A DNA stretch of 64,000 nucleotides. Origin: Bacteroides acidifaciens. GTDB lineage: Bacteria > Bacteroidota > Bacteroidia > Bacteroidales > Bacteroidaceae. Location of the stretch: the NCBI RefSeq assembly GCF_903181435.1, contig NZ_CAEUHO010000001.1:2790001-2854000 (forward strand), given 5' to 3'. Positions 1 through 8,789 of the stretch are shown here, one piece after another. Position 1 is the stretch's first letter. Every line of letters starts with the position of its first letter. The notes below the pieces were generated by a model. The model saw only the letters and a program-made list of their open reading frames with translations. It was not told where the DNA came from and did no database searches. The position numbers and the translations under genes were made by a program.

Positions 1-166
1 AAGTCTGGTTACGAATATAAAGGTTGCTGGTATAGGTTGCCGCAGGTCCCAGGATTTTGGGCCAGGCATCCAGCAATCTTTGCTCGTTCAGCGGAGACTC
101 CAGACTCTCCTGACGAAGAAACTGCTGAATCAGTTTTCCTATTTGTTCGGCATCATTGCGTTTCAT
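1..166 (-). CDS. DUF721 domain protein (DciA-like), 3' end beyond window
   Basis: The reading frame starts at ATG 166-164 and runs off the left edge of the window. The visible 55 residues begin MKRNDAEQIGKLIQQFLRQE and include a DAWPKILGP segment, typical of the DUF721 family of small basic proteins. The start codon overlaps the recF stop as TAATG, so the two genes are translationally coupled. DUF721 genes commonly sit beside recF or dnaA-region genes, and DciA members help load the replicative helicase. Assigning that helicase role here is inference from family and position. Confidence 0.8.
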   Translation of the reverse strand, partial: MKRNDAEQIGKLIQQFLRQESLESPLNEQRLLDAWPKILGPAATYTSNLYIRNQT

Positions 167-1272
167 TATTCAGCCTCCATTTCGTGAATGACACCTTCCG
201 CCACACGGAAAATCTTATAATCACTGCCTACTTTATGCAAAATGCTGTCCAAATGTCCCCGGTTCGTATCCGTTATAAATATCTGCCCGAAGTTATCACC
301 CGCTACCAATTTGACAATCTGTTCCACACGGGACGCATCCAGTTTATCAAAGATATCATCCAATAATAATAAAGGAACAGTTCTTCCGGTACGTTTCAAG
401 AAATCGAATTGAGCCAGTTTCAATGCTACCAGATACGTTTTATTCTGTCCCTGCGACCCCTCTTTCTTAATCGGGAACTCGCCCAACAGCATATTCAACT
501 CATCCTTATGAATCCCGCGCAAGGAGAATCCCATAATCTTGTCCCGCTCCCTGCTTTGCCTCAACACTTCCAACAAAGAAGCGTCACGCGCATGAGATTC
601 ATATGACAGCCCTACATGTTCCTTATCCTGGGAAATGAAAGAATAAAAAGACTGAAAGATAGGAATAAACTCTTTGATAAACGCTTCACGCTTCTTGAAT
701 ACAATTTCACCGGCCTGCGCCATCATTTCTTCCCACACCAAAAACAGCTCCTCTTCGACAGGAAACTCACTTTTCAGCAAAGTATTCCGTTGTATCAGTG
801 CTTTGTTATACCGTATAAGCGCATCCAGATACTCCTTATCATACTGCGAAATCACAACATCCATAAACCGGCGCCGTTCATCACTTCCCCCGGCAATCAA
901 TTCGGAGTCCGCAGGCGACACCATCACCAAAGGCAGAAAACCAATGTGATCGGAAAAACGGCTATACTCCTTCTTATTGCGCTTGAACTGCTTCTTTGAA
1001 CGACGTTTCATCCCGCAATAAATCTCCTCGGGAGTCCCGTCTTCAGCTTCATAAAAACCCTGAATAACAAAGAAGTCCTGTTCGTGACGAATATTCTGGG
1101 AATCAATCGGATTGCCGGAACTTTTGCAAAAAGACAAAAAATACACCGCATCCAGCAAATTAGTCTTTCCCATCCCATTCTGCCCGAAAAAGCAATTCAG
1201 TTTGGCGGAGAATCTCAGCTCCACTTCTTCCAGATTCTTATAGTTTAATATGGATATTCGTTTCAGTATCAT
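166..1272 (-). CDS. recF: DNA replication/repair protein RecF
   Basis: A 368-residue SMC-like ATPase of recombinational repair that helps load RecA at single-stranded gaps with RecO and RecR. From the start MILKRISILNYKN, Walker A lies at about residues 30-37 (GQNGMGKT). The signature region FSLRGIHKDEL and the Walker B/D-loop LLLLDDIFDKLD are near the C-terminus. Length fits RecF. The frame is open 21 codons further upstream, but that extension spans a likely -7 promoter box (1295-1302), so I use ATG at 1272. It is followed, with TAATG overlap, by the DUF721 gene, suggesting one transcript. Confidence 0.93.
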   Translation of the reverse strand: MILKRISILNYKNLEEVELRFSAKLNCFFGQNGMGKTNLLDAVYFLSFCKSSGNPIDSQNIRHEQDFFVIQGFYEAEDGTPEEIYCGMKRRSKKQFKRNKKEYSRFSDHIGFLPLVMVSPADSELIAGGSDERRRFMDVVISQYDKEYLDALIRYNKALIQRNTLLKSEFPVEEELFLVWEEMMAQAGEIVFKKREAFIKEFIPIFQSFYSFISQDKEHVGLSYESHARDASLLEVLRQSRERDKIMGFSLRGIHKDELNMLLGEFPIKKEGSQGQNKTYLVALKLAQFDFLKRTGRTVPLLLLDDIFDKLDASRVEQIVKLVAGDNFGQIFITDTNRGHLDSILHKVGSDYKIFRVAEGVIHEMEAE

Positions 1273-1294
1273 TGTGTACGCGTTAATTTGCTCA

Positions 1295-1302
1295 CAAAAG
1301 TA
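1295..1302 (-). promoter_or_regulatory. Bacteroides -7 box for recF operon
   Basis: On the minus strand this reads TACTTTTG, an exact match to TAnnTTTG, 23 bases upstream of the recF ATG. No convincing TTTG -33 element is visible at the usual 19-21 bp spacing. Its position excludes the longer recF start. Confidence 0.6.
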
Positions 1303-1357
1303 GCAAGATTTTCGTGGTTTTCGGGTGTAAAACAAAAAAAGATGGCTCTAAATTTCA

Positions 1358-1384
1358 TTTGTAGATATAAAAAAACTAATTTTG
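1358..1384 (+). promoter_or_regulatory. Promoter candidate for the TPR gene
   Basis: TAATTTTG at 1377-1384 matches TAnnTTTG. A TTTG at 1358-1361 lies closer than usual (15 bp), so the -33 assignment is weak. The gene starts 49 bases downstream. Confidence 0.5.
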
Positions 1385-1432
1385 CGAGTCGAAATATCAA
1401 ACTGTGAATAATAACAAAAAGAATCATATAAA

Positions 1433-2116
1433 ATGGCAGAACAGAAAAATCAGAATGAACATCTGAACGTAGAAGATGCACTGACACAATCGGAAGCATT
1501 TCTTATCAAGTACAAAAACGCAATCATCGGCGGTATTGTTGCTGTAATCATTATTGTAGCAGGTATTATCATGTACAAGAACCTCTATGCTGAACCACGT
1601 GAAGAAAAAGCACAGGCAGCCCTCTTCAAAGGACAGGAATACTTTGAGCAGGATGCTTTCGAGCAAGCACTGAACGGTGACAGCATCGGTTTCGCCGGTT
1701 TCCTGAAAGTAGCTGACGATTACAGCGGAACAAAAGCTGCTAACCTGGCAAAAGCATACGCAGGTATTTGCTATGCACAACTTGGCAAATATGAAGAAGC
1801 AGTGAAGATGCTGGATGACTTTAACGGAAAAGACCAGATGGTTGCTCCCGCAATTCTGGGTGCTGCAGGCAACTGCTACGCACAACTCGGTCAGTTGGAT
1901 AAAGCAGCTTCCACTTTGTTGTCAGCAGCAGACAAAGCAGACAACAACACATTGAGCCCTATCTTCCTGTTGCAAGCCGGAGAAATCCTGGTGAAACAAG
2001 GTAAATTTGACGATGCAGTGAGCGCATATACCAAGATCAAGGACAAATACTTCCAGTCTTACCAAGCTATGGATATCGACAAGTACATCGAACAGGCTAA
2101 ACTGATGAAAAAATAA
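1433..2116 (+). CDS. TPR-repeat inner-membrane protein
   Basis: A 227-residue protein with a charged N-terminus, one transmembrane helix at about residues 30-48 (runs of Ile, Val and Gly), then an Ala-rich helical region. The helical repeats (AKAYAGICYAQLGKYEEAVKM, AAGNCYAQLGQLDKA, AGEILVKQGKFDDAVSAY) are tetratricopeptide repeats. The architecture resembles YfgM-type ancillary factors, which sit in the inner membrane with TPRs in the periplasm. It lies between recF (divergent) and ribH. The partner is unknown and no enzymatic motif is visible. Confidence 0.85.
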   Translation: MAEQKNQNEHLNVEDALTQSEAFLIKYKNAIIGGIVAVIIIVAGIIMYKNLYAEPREEKAQAALFKGQEYFEQDAFEQALNGDSIGFAGFLKVADDYSGTKAANLAKAYAGICYAQLGKYEEAVKMLDDFNGKDQMVAPAILGAAGNCYAQLGQLDKAASTLLSAADKADNNTLSPIFLLQAGEILVKQGKFDDAVSAYTKIKDKYFQSYQAMDIDKYIEQAKLMKK

Positions 2117-2142
2117 TATACCTTATTATATATAAGATATCA

Positions 2143-2219
2143 GGCACGGATTACACAGATTGACACGGACTAAAACAATTATCACAACCGTGAAATCCGT
2201 GTAATCTGTGCCTTTTTTC
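2143..2219 (+). terminator. Large imperfect palindrome with T-run, likely terminator
   Basis: Arms 2143-2160 and 2195-2212 pair over 18 bp with one G-U pair and one mismatch. TTTTTT follows. The arms contain the phrase 'cacggattacaca', which I recall as a common Bacteroides intergenic repeat. It would end the TPR transcript before ribH. Confidence 0.6.
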
Positions 2220-2268
2220 TCACCCCTTCCTAAACTTTCATTTTTTAATTTTTAATTCTCAATTTATT

Positions 2269-2763
2269 ATGGCAACAGCTTATCATAATTTATCCGAATA
2301 CGATTTTAACTCCGTTCCGAATGCTGAAAATATGAAATTCGGCATTGTCGTATCCGAATGGAACTACAATATTACAGGTGCTTTACTGAAAGGCGCAGTC
2401 GAAACATTAAAAAAACATGGAGCAAAAGAAGAAAATATTCTGGTGAAAACTGTTCCGGGAAGTTTTGAACTAACTTTTGGCGCGAACCAAATGATGGAAA
2501 ATTGCGATATCGATGCAATTATTGCAATTGGTTGCGTAATTAAAGGAGATACTCCACATTTTGATTATGTTTGTATGGGAGCCACTCAAGGAATTACCGA
2601 ATTAAACGCAACTAGCGATATACCAGTTATTTACGGATTAATTACCACCAATACAATGGAGCAGGCAGAGGATCGTGCCGGTGGCAAGCTAGGTAACAAA
2701 GGAGACGAATGTGCAATTTCTGCAATAAAAATGATCGATTTTGTTTGGAGTTTAAATAAATAG
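2269..2763 (+). CDS. ribH: 6,7-dimethyl-8-ribityllumazine synthase
   Basis: A 164-residue enzyme condensing 5-amino-6-ribitylamino-uracil with 3,4-dihydroxy-2-butanone-4-phosphate to give lumazine, the penultimate step of riboflavin synthesis. Visible family motifs are the substrate-binding [10 protein letters not shown] near the N-terminus, [14 protein letters not shown], and [15 protein letters not shown], which includes the catalytic His region. Length is typical of subunits that form 60-mer or pentamer shells. The gene stands alone here. Its last codons contain the promoter for the following tRNAs. Confidence 0.95.
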   Translation: MATAYHNLSEYDFNSVPNAENMKFGIVVSEWNYNITGALLKGAVETLKKHGAKEENILVKTVPGSFELTFGANQMMENCDIDAIIAIGCVIKGDTPHFDYVCMGATQGITELNATSDIPVIYGLITTNTMEQAEDRAGGKLGNKGDECAISAIKMIDFVWSLNK

Positions 2764-2774
2764 TTGTATCTTTG
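2744..2774 (+). promoter_or_regulatory. Strong sigma-ABfr promoter for tRNA-Tyr/tRNA-Gly
   Basis: TTTG at 2744-2747, exactly 19 bp, then TATCTTTG at 2767-2774: both elements match the Bacteroides housekeeping consensus. The -33 element lies inside the end of ribH. The first tRNA begins 40 bases after the -7 box. Confidence 0.8.
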
Positions 2775-2813
2775 CACCGCAATTGAGAAACAAACTATCT
2801 CAAAAGCAAAAAA

Positions 2814-2896
2814 GGGCAAATACCAGAGTGGCCAAATGGGGCAGACTGTAAATCTGCTGTCTTTCGACTTCGGTGGTTCGAATCCATCTTTGCCCA
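2814..2896 (+). tRNA. tRNA-Tyr (GTA)
   Basis: Acceptor arm gggcaaa (2814-2820) pairs with tttgccc (2889-2895), followed by discriminator A. The anticodon GTA is at 2848-2850. A long class II variable arm (ctgtctttcgacttcgg) and the T-loop ggttcgaatcc are present. The CCA end is not encoded. Confidence 0.96.
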
Positions 2897-2904
2897 CAAA
2901 AATT

Positions 2905-2977
2905 GCGGAAGTAGCTCAGTTGATAGAGCATTAGCCTTCCAAGCTGAGGGTCGCGGGTTTGAGCCCCGTCTTCCGCT
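2905..2977 (+). tRNA. tRNA-Gly (TCC)
   Basis: Acceptor gcggaag (2905-2911) pairs with cttccgc (2970-2976), discriminator T. Anticodon stem ttagc/gctga with loop cttccaa places TCC at 2938-2940. The D-arm agctcagttgatagagc and T-loop ggtttgagccc are canonical. It lies 8 bases after tRNA-Tyr and is probably cotranscribed. CCA is not encoded. Confidence 0.96.
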
Positions 2978-2981
2978 CTCC

Positions 2982-3016
2982 AAAGAGAATCTGAGAAATT
3001 AGATTCTCTTTTTTTT
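2982..3016 (+). terminator. Intrinsic terminator of the tRNA pair
   Basis: Arms aaagagaatct (2982-2992) and agattctcttt (3001-3011) form a perfect stem with an 8-base loop, running into a T-tract through 3016. Confidence 0.85.
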
Positions 3017-3034
3017 GTTTTACTTTAGACCGCT

Positions 3035-4294
3035 ATGATTATGAAAGATTCTCTGACACAAACTCACGTGCTCCAGTTAGCGCATCCCCCTATCCCTACC
3101 GTCCATATAGGAATCATAGGATTGGGCAACCGGGGCTTGCTCACCCTGCAACGTTATCTGCAAATAGAAGGAGTAGAGATCAAAGCCCTTTGTGAAATTA
3201 GGGAAGGCAACCTTCACAAAGCACAGCAACAATTAAAAGAGGCGAACCGCCCCGAAGCCATCGGATATACCGGAACAGACGGCTGGAAGAAAATGTGCGA
3301 ATCAGAAGGCGTGGATTTAGTTTTCATCTGCACCGATTGGCTGATGCATACACCGATGGCTACCTTTGCCATGGAATGCAACAAACACGTAGCCATCGAA
3401 GTTCCGGCAGCTATGAGCGTGGAAGAATGCTGGCAACTGGTCGATACGGCAGAGAAAACCCGACGCCACTGCATCATGCTAGAGAACTGCTGCTATGACC
3501 CTTTCGCACTGACTACTCTCAATATGGCCCGTCGGGGAATACTCGGAGAGATTATGCACGTAGAAGGCGCCTATATCCACGACCTTCGTTCGATGTATTT
3601 TGCCGAAGAAAGCGAAGGCGGCTATCACAACCACTGGGGAAAGAAGTACAGCATTGAACATACCGGCAATCCCTACCCCACTCATGGCCTGGGACCCGCC
3701 TGTCAGATTCTCGACATTCATCGTAGCGACCGGATGGAATATCTTGTTTCCATGTCTACCCACCAGGCAGGAATGACCGAATATGCCCGCCGGATGTTTG
3801 GCGAGTACTCACCGGAAGCCTGCCAGAAATATCAATTGGGAGATGTCAATACAACCCTTATCCATACGCTTAAGGGAAAAACAATCATGCTTCAATATGA
3901 CGTATCTACCCCGCGTCCTTACAGTCGCCTGCAAACAGTGTGCGGCACACTAGGTTTTGCACAAAAATATCCGGTTCCATGCATAGCGCTGGATCCGAAC
4001 GGTGACACACCGCTTACAGAAGAAAGACTGGAGAAAACACTGGCACGCTACAAACACCCTTTCAGCGCGACTATCGGTGAAGAAGCGCACCGTAAAGGGT
4101 TGCCCAATGAAATGAATTATGTAATGGACTATCGCCTTATCTATTGCCTGCGTAACGGGCTTCCATTGGATATGGATGTATATGATGCCGCCGAATGGTC
4201 ATGTATTACAGAATTAAGCGAAAAATCAGTGTTGAATGGAAGCACCCCGATAGCTATACCCGATTTCACTCGGGGAGCATGGAAAACAAAATGA
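3035..4294 (+). CDS. GH109-type NAD-dependent glycosidase/oxidoreductase, no signal peptide
   Basis: A 419-residue Gfo/Idh/MocA-fold protein. The Rossmann GLGNRG motif is at residues 29-34. Downstream blocks ([84 protein letters not shown]) are shared with the secreted GH109 protein at 32307. GH109 enzymes remove terminal alpha-GalNAc (blood group A) using bound NAD. Unlike that paralogue, this one starts directly with [11 protein letters not shown] and has no export signal, so it should be cytoplasmic. An alternative ATG is at 3041. A near-consensus TACTTTAG at 3021-3028 may be the -7 box. Its end overlaps the convergent sigma gene by 29 bases. A true oxidoreductase role is possible. Confidence 0.8.
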   Translation: MIMKDSLTQTHVLQLAHPPIPTVHIGIIGLGNRGLLTLQRYLQIEGVEIKALCEIREGNLHKAQQQLKEANRPEAIGYTGTDGWKKMCESEGVDLVFICTDWLMHTPMATFAMECNKHVAIEVPAAMSVEECWQLVDTAEKTRRHCIMLENCCYDPFALTTLNMARRGILGEIMHVEGAYIHDLRSMYFAEESEGGYHNHWGKKYSIEHTGNPYPTHGLGPACQILDIHRSDRMEYLVSMSTHQAGMTEYARRMFGEYSPEACQKYQLGDVNTTLIHTLKGKTIMLQYDVSTPRPYSRLQTVCGTLGFAQKYPVPCIALDPNGDTPLTEERLEKTLARYKHPFSATIGEEAHRKGLPNEMNYVMDYRLIYCLRNGLPLDMDVYDAAEWSCITELSEKSVLNGSTPIAIPDFTRGAWKTK

Positions 4295-4826
4295 ATAAAA
4301 GAAGATTCTTTTTTAAAAATTTCAAGGTGAGGTGAATATGCCGTTCTACGGCTTTTTCACCGATCCCGCAGTGAAGGGCAATCTCCCGATAAGTCATATT
4401 TTCCTCCCTACTCATCAAAAATATTTCACGCTGTCTTTTAGGCAATACGGCTATCAACCGGTCAATATATTCCTTCAAATCCTCAGCCACCATCCAGTCT
4501 TCTTGATTGTACGGCTCTTCATTTTCAATGGAGCGTAGTATCGTCATCTTGAACATATCTTCGCGTATCTTACTACGGACCTTATTAAAAATAATGTTCC
4601 GGGTAATAATAAATAAAAAGCCCTCCACCTTCTTGTTACTATCCAACAAATGGCGAGATTCCCAAAACTTCACAAAAACATCCTGTACAATTTCAGAAAT
4701 ACTATCAGAAGAAGTTACATATAGCTTAGTAAAATTATAGACTCTCTGCCAATAGTAATCATATAATGCAGCGAAAGCTATATTATTACCTTTTTTTACT
4801 TGCTCTATCAACTCTTCTTCCTTCAT
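4266..4826 (-). CDS. ECF sigma factor (locus 1)
   Basis: A 186-residue RNA polymerase sigma-70 factor of the extracytoplasmic-function class. Region 2 is visible in the first half ([18 protein letters not shown], then [14 protein letters not shown]) and region 4 helix-turn-helix in the second ([19 protein letters not shown], then [18 protein letters not shown]). ECF factors paired with FecR-type anti-sigma factors switch on SusCD operons when glycan is sensed. I use ATG 4826 because a -7 box sits just upstream; an open frame continues to 4904. It is the last gene on the minus side of locus 1, after the M60 gene. It is paralogous to the sigma factor at 17343. Confidence 0.92.
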   Translation of the reverse strand: MKEEELIEQVKKGNNIAFAALYDYYWQRVYNFTKLYVTSSDSISEIVQDVFVKFWESRHLLDSNKKVEGFLFIITRNIIFNKVRSKIREDMFKMTILRSIENEEPYNQEDWMVAEDLKEYIDRLIAVLPKRQREIFLMSREENMTYREIALHCGIGEKAVERHIHLTLKFLKKNLLLFILFSMLPE

Positions 4827-4849
4827 ATTGTATAAAATCTTGCTGTATA

Positions 4850-4857
4850 CAAAGATA
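4850..4857 (-). promoter_or_regulatory. -7 box for the locus 1 sigma gene
   Basis: Minus strand TATCTTTG, an exact TAnnTTTG match 23 bases before the ATG at 4826. It suggests the sigma factor can be made independently of the SusCD operon upstream. A -33 box is not clear. Confidence 0.6.
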
Positions 4858-4977
4858 ATATTTTTACCGAGAATTACATCTATAAAATACATGAAAAATG
4901 CCATAGATTAATACAGCCGTCACAGTTATCAGATAAAACAGCCTTGTACCAATCTATGGCAAAATTTATAACTCCAG

Positions 4978-7848
4978 TCAACCGGCAACCGGAATCTCAG
5001 TCCGTTTTCCTACTGCCGAAACAGCATAAAGTTTATAGCCATCATTCCAGCCACCGGAAAGCGTAAACACATCGGTAGCAGAAGGCGTCGTTTCACCACT
5101 GGAAACAAAGACAAGATTATCTGCCTCATCTCTCACCTCATAAACCACTACATTCTGCCAATTTTTTATTGTAATGGTATTGCCGTTTCGGGTTGCACTT
5201 GCTCCAGGTATAACCTGTGGCTTGGTCTTGTACAGTTCCCATGTATTATCCGATATATATTCAAGGGCTGTATCCTGTAATTTACTATATCCCAGACTCT
5301 CCACTCTCTTCCTCAGTGCATCCACCATGCCTTCAGTCACTTTCAAAGTTTTCGTGTCATAATCTTCAATCAGCCTGTCCACTGGAGTCAGAAATCCCCA
5401 TTTCTCAAAGAAATCAAGCAAATCCAACCGGGCTGCCACACAACAATTATACACGAAATCCAATTGGATTTCCCCTTCACTCATGCCGCTATAATCTTTT
5501 GTACGGGCATACTCGAAAACCTCCGGATAAAAGCCGCCACAATCCGACTGCTGAAGAGGAGTCAGTCCAAGTACCTTACCAAAGTAAAGTTCCAATTGCC
5601 AGAAAGGCACCAACTTGCAAAACACATCATTCGAATCATCCAGATTTGTAAAATCAGCATGAGAAGCTTTCGGAACAATAATGCCGTTCCATGCCTTCGA
5701 ATACCTGTTACGGTAAACCGCTCCCATATCCTCGGTCTGTATTCGGGAAGGTTGACCGAAAACCGTTGTCTGCACATACTCGGACATGATATTATTAGTC
5801 ACCTCCGTCAGTCCTATCCACTTGATCCCCGGACGAGTCTGGTTGCAATGCCCGATTTCATGAGCAGGTCCCCAGCAGCCGGTAGTTTTCAAAACATCAG
5901 GATCACACACATCTCCCATTGTCGTCTGATTGTAAGCTGTATGATAAGCAGTCGCGTACATAAAAGAGTGATACATGACATTGAGATAGATTCTGTTCCC
6001 GAACATCTTGCCATATTTCTCCAAGCCGAGAAGTTGCATTTCACTGTGAGCAATCTTATCATAAAGACCAATCAATTCATCACCGTTTGTAGCAGCATAC
6101 TTCCTGAAATCATTGGTCTCAAATGTCAAATGTGCATATTGGCCTATCACATCAAAATATTTGTCCGTAGCTTTACCCAGCAATTCGCTCCAACGTCCCC
6201 GATGGTCTACATTCTGCGAATCAAAAAAACCATTCACCGTACCCGAAGCAAAATGAACCTTAACAGGCCGTGCCGTTTCCGCTTCTTCCAATGTCTTGGT
6301 ATGATACATCACATACACCAGTCCCTTTCCAGTCATTGTCAACTTATTAATGCCTCGATACAACGGATACGTCACCCCTCCGAAACCGTCACCTCCCGGT
6401 GCGTCCAGATTCTGCACCTTCATTCCGATGTTCTGTCCGTATGTATCGCCCACCATTACTACCAGAGTCTCTCCTTCTTTCACCGAAATTCCCGTCGGAT
6501 TATCAAGAAGGCTGTATGGATTCGTCTTGTGGGTTTCCGACTGGATATCCGGATGTGGGAATGCCTTATAGTCCGCCACACGGAAGTTTCTGTCATACTT
6601 ACCCTTGAGCATGTAATACGCCAGATTCTTGAAGAAAGGATATTTACAATTTTCAATATCCGCTTCTGTGATTCCCGCTTTCAGGTTGCTACACGTTTCA
6701 TCCTCAAAAAGAGTAGAATAATCAAAGGCATCCAAGTTCTTGGCATAGAACTCCATTTCGGCACAGGAAGCAAATCCCTGACCGTCTCCCGCGCCGCTTT
6801 TCACAATAAAACGGAAAGATTTAGCCCGGACCGTATTGTCAAAAGTGACCCTGGCAGCTGTCGCCGCCCCCTCAAAATCCTTATCAAGCAACTTCGTAAA
6901 TACATTTCCGTCTTCCGAATACTGAATTTCCACCTCCTTAAAATTACCGTTATACCCTGACGGACGGGGATAATAAATCAGATAATCCACATCAGACGCT
7001 TCCGCAAAATTATAAGTCAGCGTAATTGGGAAATAATTCGCGCCGCCATTAGACCAGTTCGAATGATACAGCGTAGTATAATCACCGTCAAAAGACTTTC
7101 CGATAGCATCTTCCCCTTGATGGGAAGTATCGGTACCGCTCACAACTTTCACTTTGATATCCCCTTCTATATCTTCTCCCGCGCCACCATTATATTCATT
7201 CAAGCCATGCTGTACAATCAAAACCGAAGCAGAAACCGGAGAAGTTTCTTCTGAAGCCCCTTCCGGTAAAACTTCTGTAAAAACAATAGTTCCCTCTCTC
7301 TTTTCATCCAATGTGCTGCTTCTCACCACATAAGCATGGGTTGATGTCACCATCTCCGGTGCACGGGATTTTACTTTTTCTGCAATCCAATCAGGAAACC
7401 CGGCACTTACCTCCACATTGGCAGTGACATTAAAAGCAATCTCTTTCCCGATGACTTCCACTTCAAATACGCTTGTATCAATCAGTATAGCAGGCTCATA
7501 TCCCAACTGACGAACTTTAACCGTCTTTCTCAAGCCTTCCGCCTTTATTGTAATGACAGCCTCACGTACCAATCTTTCTTCACTTTCGTCTACGAAGATT
7601 TTCAGAATCTTTCCTGCCACAGAAAGTGTACACCAACTTTTATCCGCCGTAGCCTCCCAAATCGGAGCATTCGTCGAAACCGTTATGTTCTGCGTGCCGG
7701 CTTCACATTTAAAGTCCACCACTTCCTTATTAACGGACAGCTCGACCACCTCCAGTGCCTCATCATCACTTGTACAAGAAAAAGCGACCGCCCAATGCAC
7801 AAGTATAAGAAAGACAACCAAACATTTTTTTATATGACTGTTTATCAT
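4978..7848 (-). CDS. M60-like mucin peptidase, BACON and discoidin domains, surface lipoprotein
   Basis: A 956-residue lipoprotein. The signal ends at Cys25 (AFSC), followed by TSDDE, the acidic pattern of Bacteroides surface export. BACON-type Ig-like domains occupy about residues 35-220. An F5/8-type C (CBM32-like) domain follows at about 230-370. The M60/PF13402 catalytic region has HEIGH at residues 663-667 and downstream Glu in TEVTNN. Family members such as BT4244 cleave O-glycosylated protein next to the glycan, with zinc held by HExxH. It is the last SusCD-linked gene of locus 1, 50 bases after the discoidin lipoprotein gene. The other two M60 proteins in the window are shorter. Confidence 0.9.
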   Translation of the reverse strand: MINSHIKKCLVVFLILVHWAVAFSCTSDDEALEVVELSVNKEVVDFKCEAGTQNITVSTNAPIWEATADKSWCTLSVAGKILKIFVDESEERLVREAVITIKAEGLRKTVKVRQLGYEPAILIDTSVFEVEVIGKEIAFNVTANVEVSAGFPDWIAEKVKSRAPEMVTSTHAYVVRSSTLDEKREGTIVFTEVLPEGASEETSPVSASVLIVQHGLNEYNGGAGEDIEGDIKVKVVSGTDTSHQGEDAIGKSFDGDYTTLYHSNWSNGGANYFPITLTYNFAEASDVDYLIYYPRPSGYNGNFKEVEIQYSEDGNVFTKLLDKDFEGAATAARVTFDNTVRAKSFRFIVKSGAGDGQGFASCAEMEFYAKNLDAFDYSTLFEDETCSNLKAGITEADIENCKYPFFKNLAYYMLKGKYDRNFRVADYKAFPHPDIQSETHKTNPYSLLDNPTGISVKEGETLVVMVGDTYGQNIGMKVQNLDAPGGDGFGGVTYPLYRGINKLTMTGKGLVYVMYHTKTLEEAETARPVKVHFASGTVNGFFDSQNVDHRGRWSELLGKATDKYFDVIGQYAHLTFETNDFRKYAATNGDELIGLYDKIAHSEMQLLGLEKYGKMFGNRIYLNVMYHSFMYATAYHTAYNQTTMGDVCDPDVLKTTGCWGPAHEIGHCNQTRPGIKWIGLTEVTNNIMSEYVQTTVFGQPSRIQTEDMGAVYRNRYSKAWNGIIVPKASHADFTNLDDSNDVFCKLVPFWQLELYFGKVLGLTPLQQSDCGGFYPEVFEYARTKDYSGMSEGEIQLDFVYNCCVAARLDLLDFFEKWGFLTPVDRLIEDYDTKTLKVTEGMVDALRKRVESLGYSKLQDTALEYISDNTWELYKTKPQVIPGASATRNGNTITIKNWQNVVVYEVRDEADNLVFVSSGETTPSATDVFTLSGGWNDGYKLYAVSAVGKRTEIPVAG

Positions 7849-7898
7849 TTGCCGAAATCTTATTATTATGTAACTTTATTCGTATGCTACGCTCCTCA

Positions 7899-8777
7899 CT
7901 AATCAGCCTCAGGATCGACCACACTTGCATCAACCTCAAACAGTTTAAATTCCGCCATACTGAAAAAGACAGAACCCGTATTTGTGTGATTTACCGAATA
8001 ACGAATATAACGATAAGGTTTTGAACTATCTCCCATGATAGGCGACATATATGGAGTTGTACTCATCAACATTCCATTCTTAGCCTTTGTGAGATTCTCA
8101 ATCAATTCAAAATTGACTCCGTCATTGCTACCCATAATATCCACATCATCAGGAATGTTGTTTCCATTACGTGCCACCGACTCATATTTAAAATAAGTGA
8201 TTTCTTTTTTTGTATCTATCTGGAACCAGTGAGGAGACGAAGGAACAGTCCCGCTCCAGGCTGTATGAAAATAAGAACCGGTATTCCCGTCAATAAGATT
8301 TGCTATAGGCCCTTCCGAAGCTTCCTGAGCATTCGTCGACAACTGCTCCTCGGTCAATGCCAATTGTCTGGACTCTCCAAACACAATTTGCACCTTAGCC
8401 GGTTCCGAAACAGCCTTAATTGTCTGGACATTTCCCGCATCACCCGTTTCACTATAAGACTGTATCTTAAATTCATATTCTCCGAACTTTTTACGCGTAT
8501 CCGGAATCAACACACTATCCGCATAAACACTTGCCAGCCTTACCACATCCTGTTCCAATAAATAATCATAATAAGATACCTTTATATATCTGATTGTATT
8601 ATCATCAGGCGTAACCCAACGAAGCACAATATAACCGGGCTTATCTTGAGTATCGGCACTTAAATCAATCACATCAGAAGGAACAACAGACTTAGTATCT
8701 TCGTCACTGCAACCTGCAAACCCAGCCAAGAGTAGAGTGACAACCAATAAAAAAATATTTTTCTTCATAACAGTCAT
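7899..8777 (-). CDS. Surface lipoprotein with FN3-like and F5/8 type C domains (SusE-position)
   Basis: A 292-residue lipoprotein with lipobox Cys23 (LAGFAGC) followed by SDED, which suggests export to the cell surface. Residues about 40-130 look like a fibronectin III or DUF4959/DUF4998-type module (PGYIVLRWVTPDDNTIRYIKVSY). Residues about 150-280 form a discoidin/CBM32-like module (IDGNTGSYFHTAWSG, KPYRYIRYSVNHT). It lies directly after susD (12 bases), the place usually taken by SusE/SusF-like glycan-binding proteins. No catalytic motif is visible. The start could also be the internal ATG at 8768. Confidence 0.8.
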   Translation of the reverse strand: MTVMKKNIFLLVVTLLLAGFAGCSDEDTKSVVPSDVIDLSADTQDKPGYIVLRWVTPDDNTIRYIKVSYYDYLLEQDVVRLASVYADSVLIPDTRKKFGEYEFKIQSYSETGDAGNVQTIKAVSEPAKVQIVFGESRQLALTEEQLSTNAQEASEGPIANLIDGNTGSYFHTAWSGTVPSSPHWFQIDTKKEITYFKYESVARNGNNIPDDVDIMGSNDGVNFELIENLTKAKNGMLMSTTPYMSPIMGDSSKPYRYIRYSVNHTNTGSVFFSMAEFKLFEVDASVVDPEAD

Positions 8778-8789
8778 ACTAAAATTTAA

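Noticed and set aside
5464..6960. 498-codon open frame on the plus strand
   Set aside because: It is antisense to the M60 peptidase gene, has no domain features, and the opposite frame is clearly coding.
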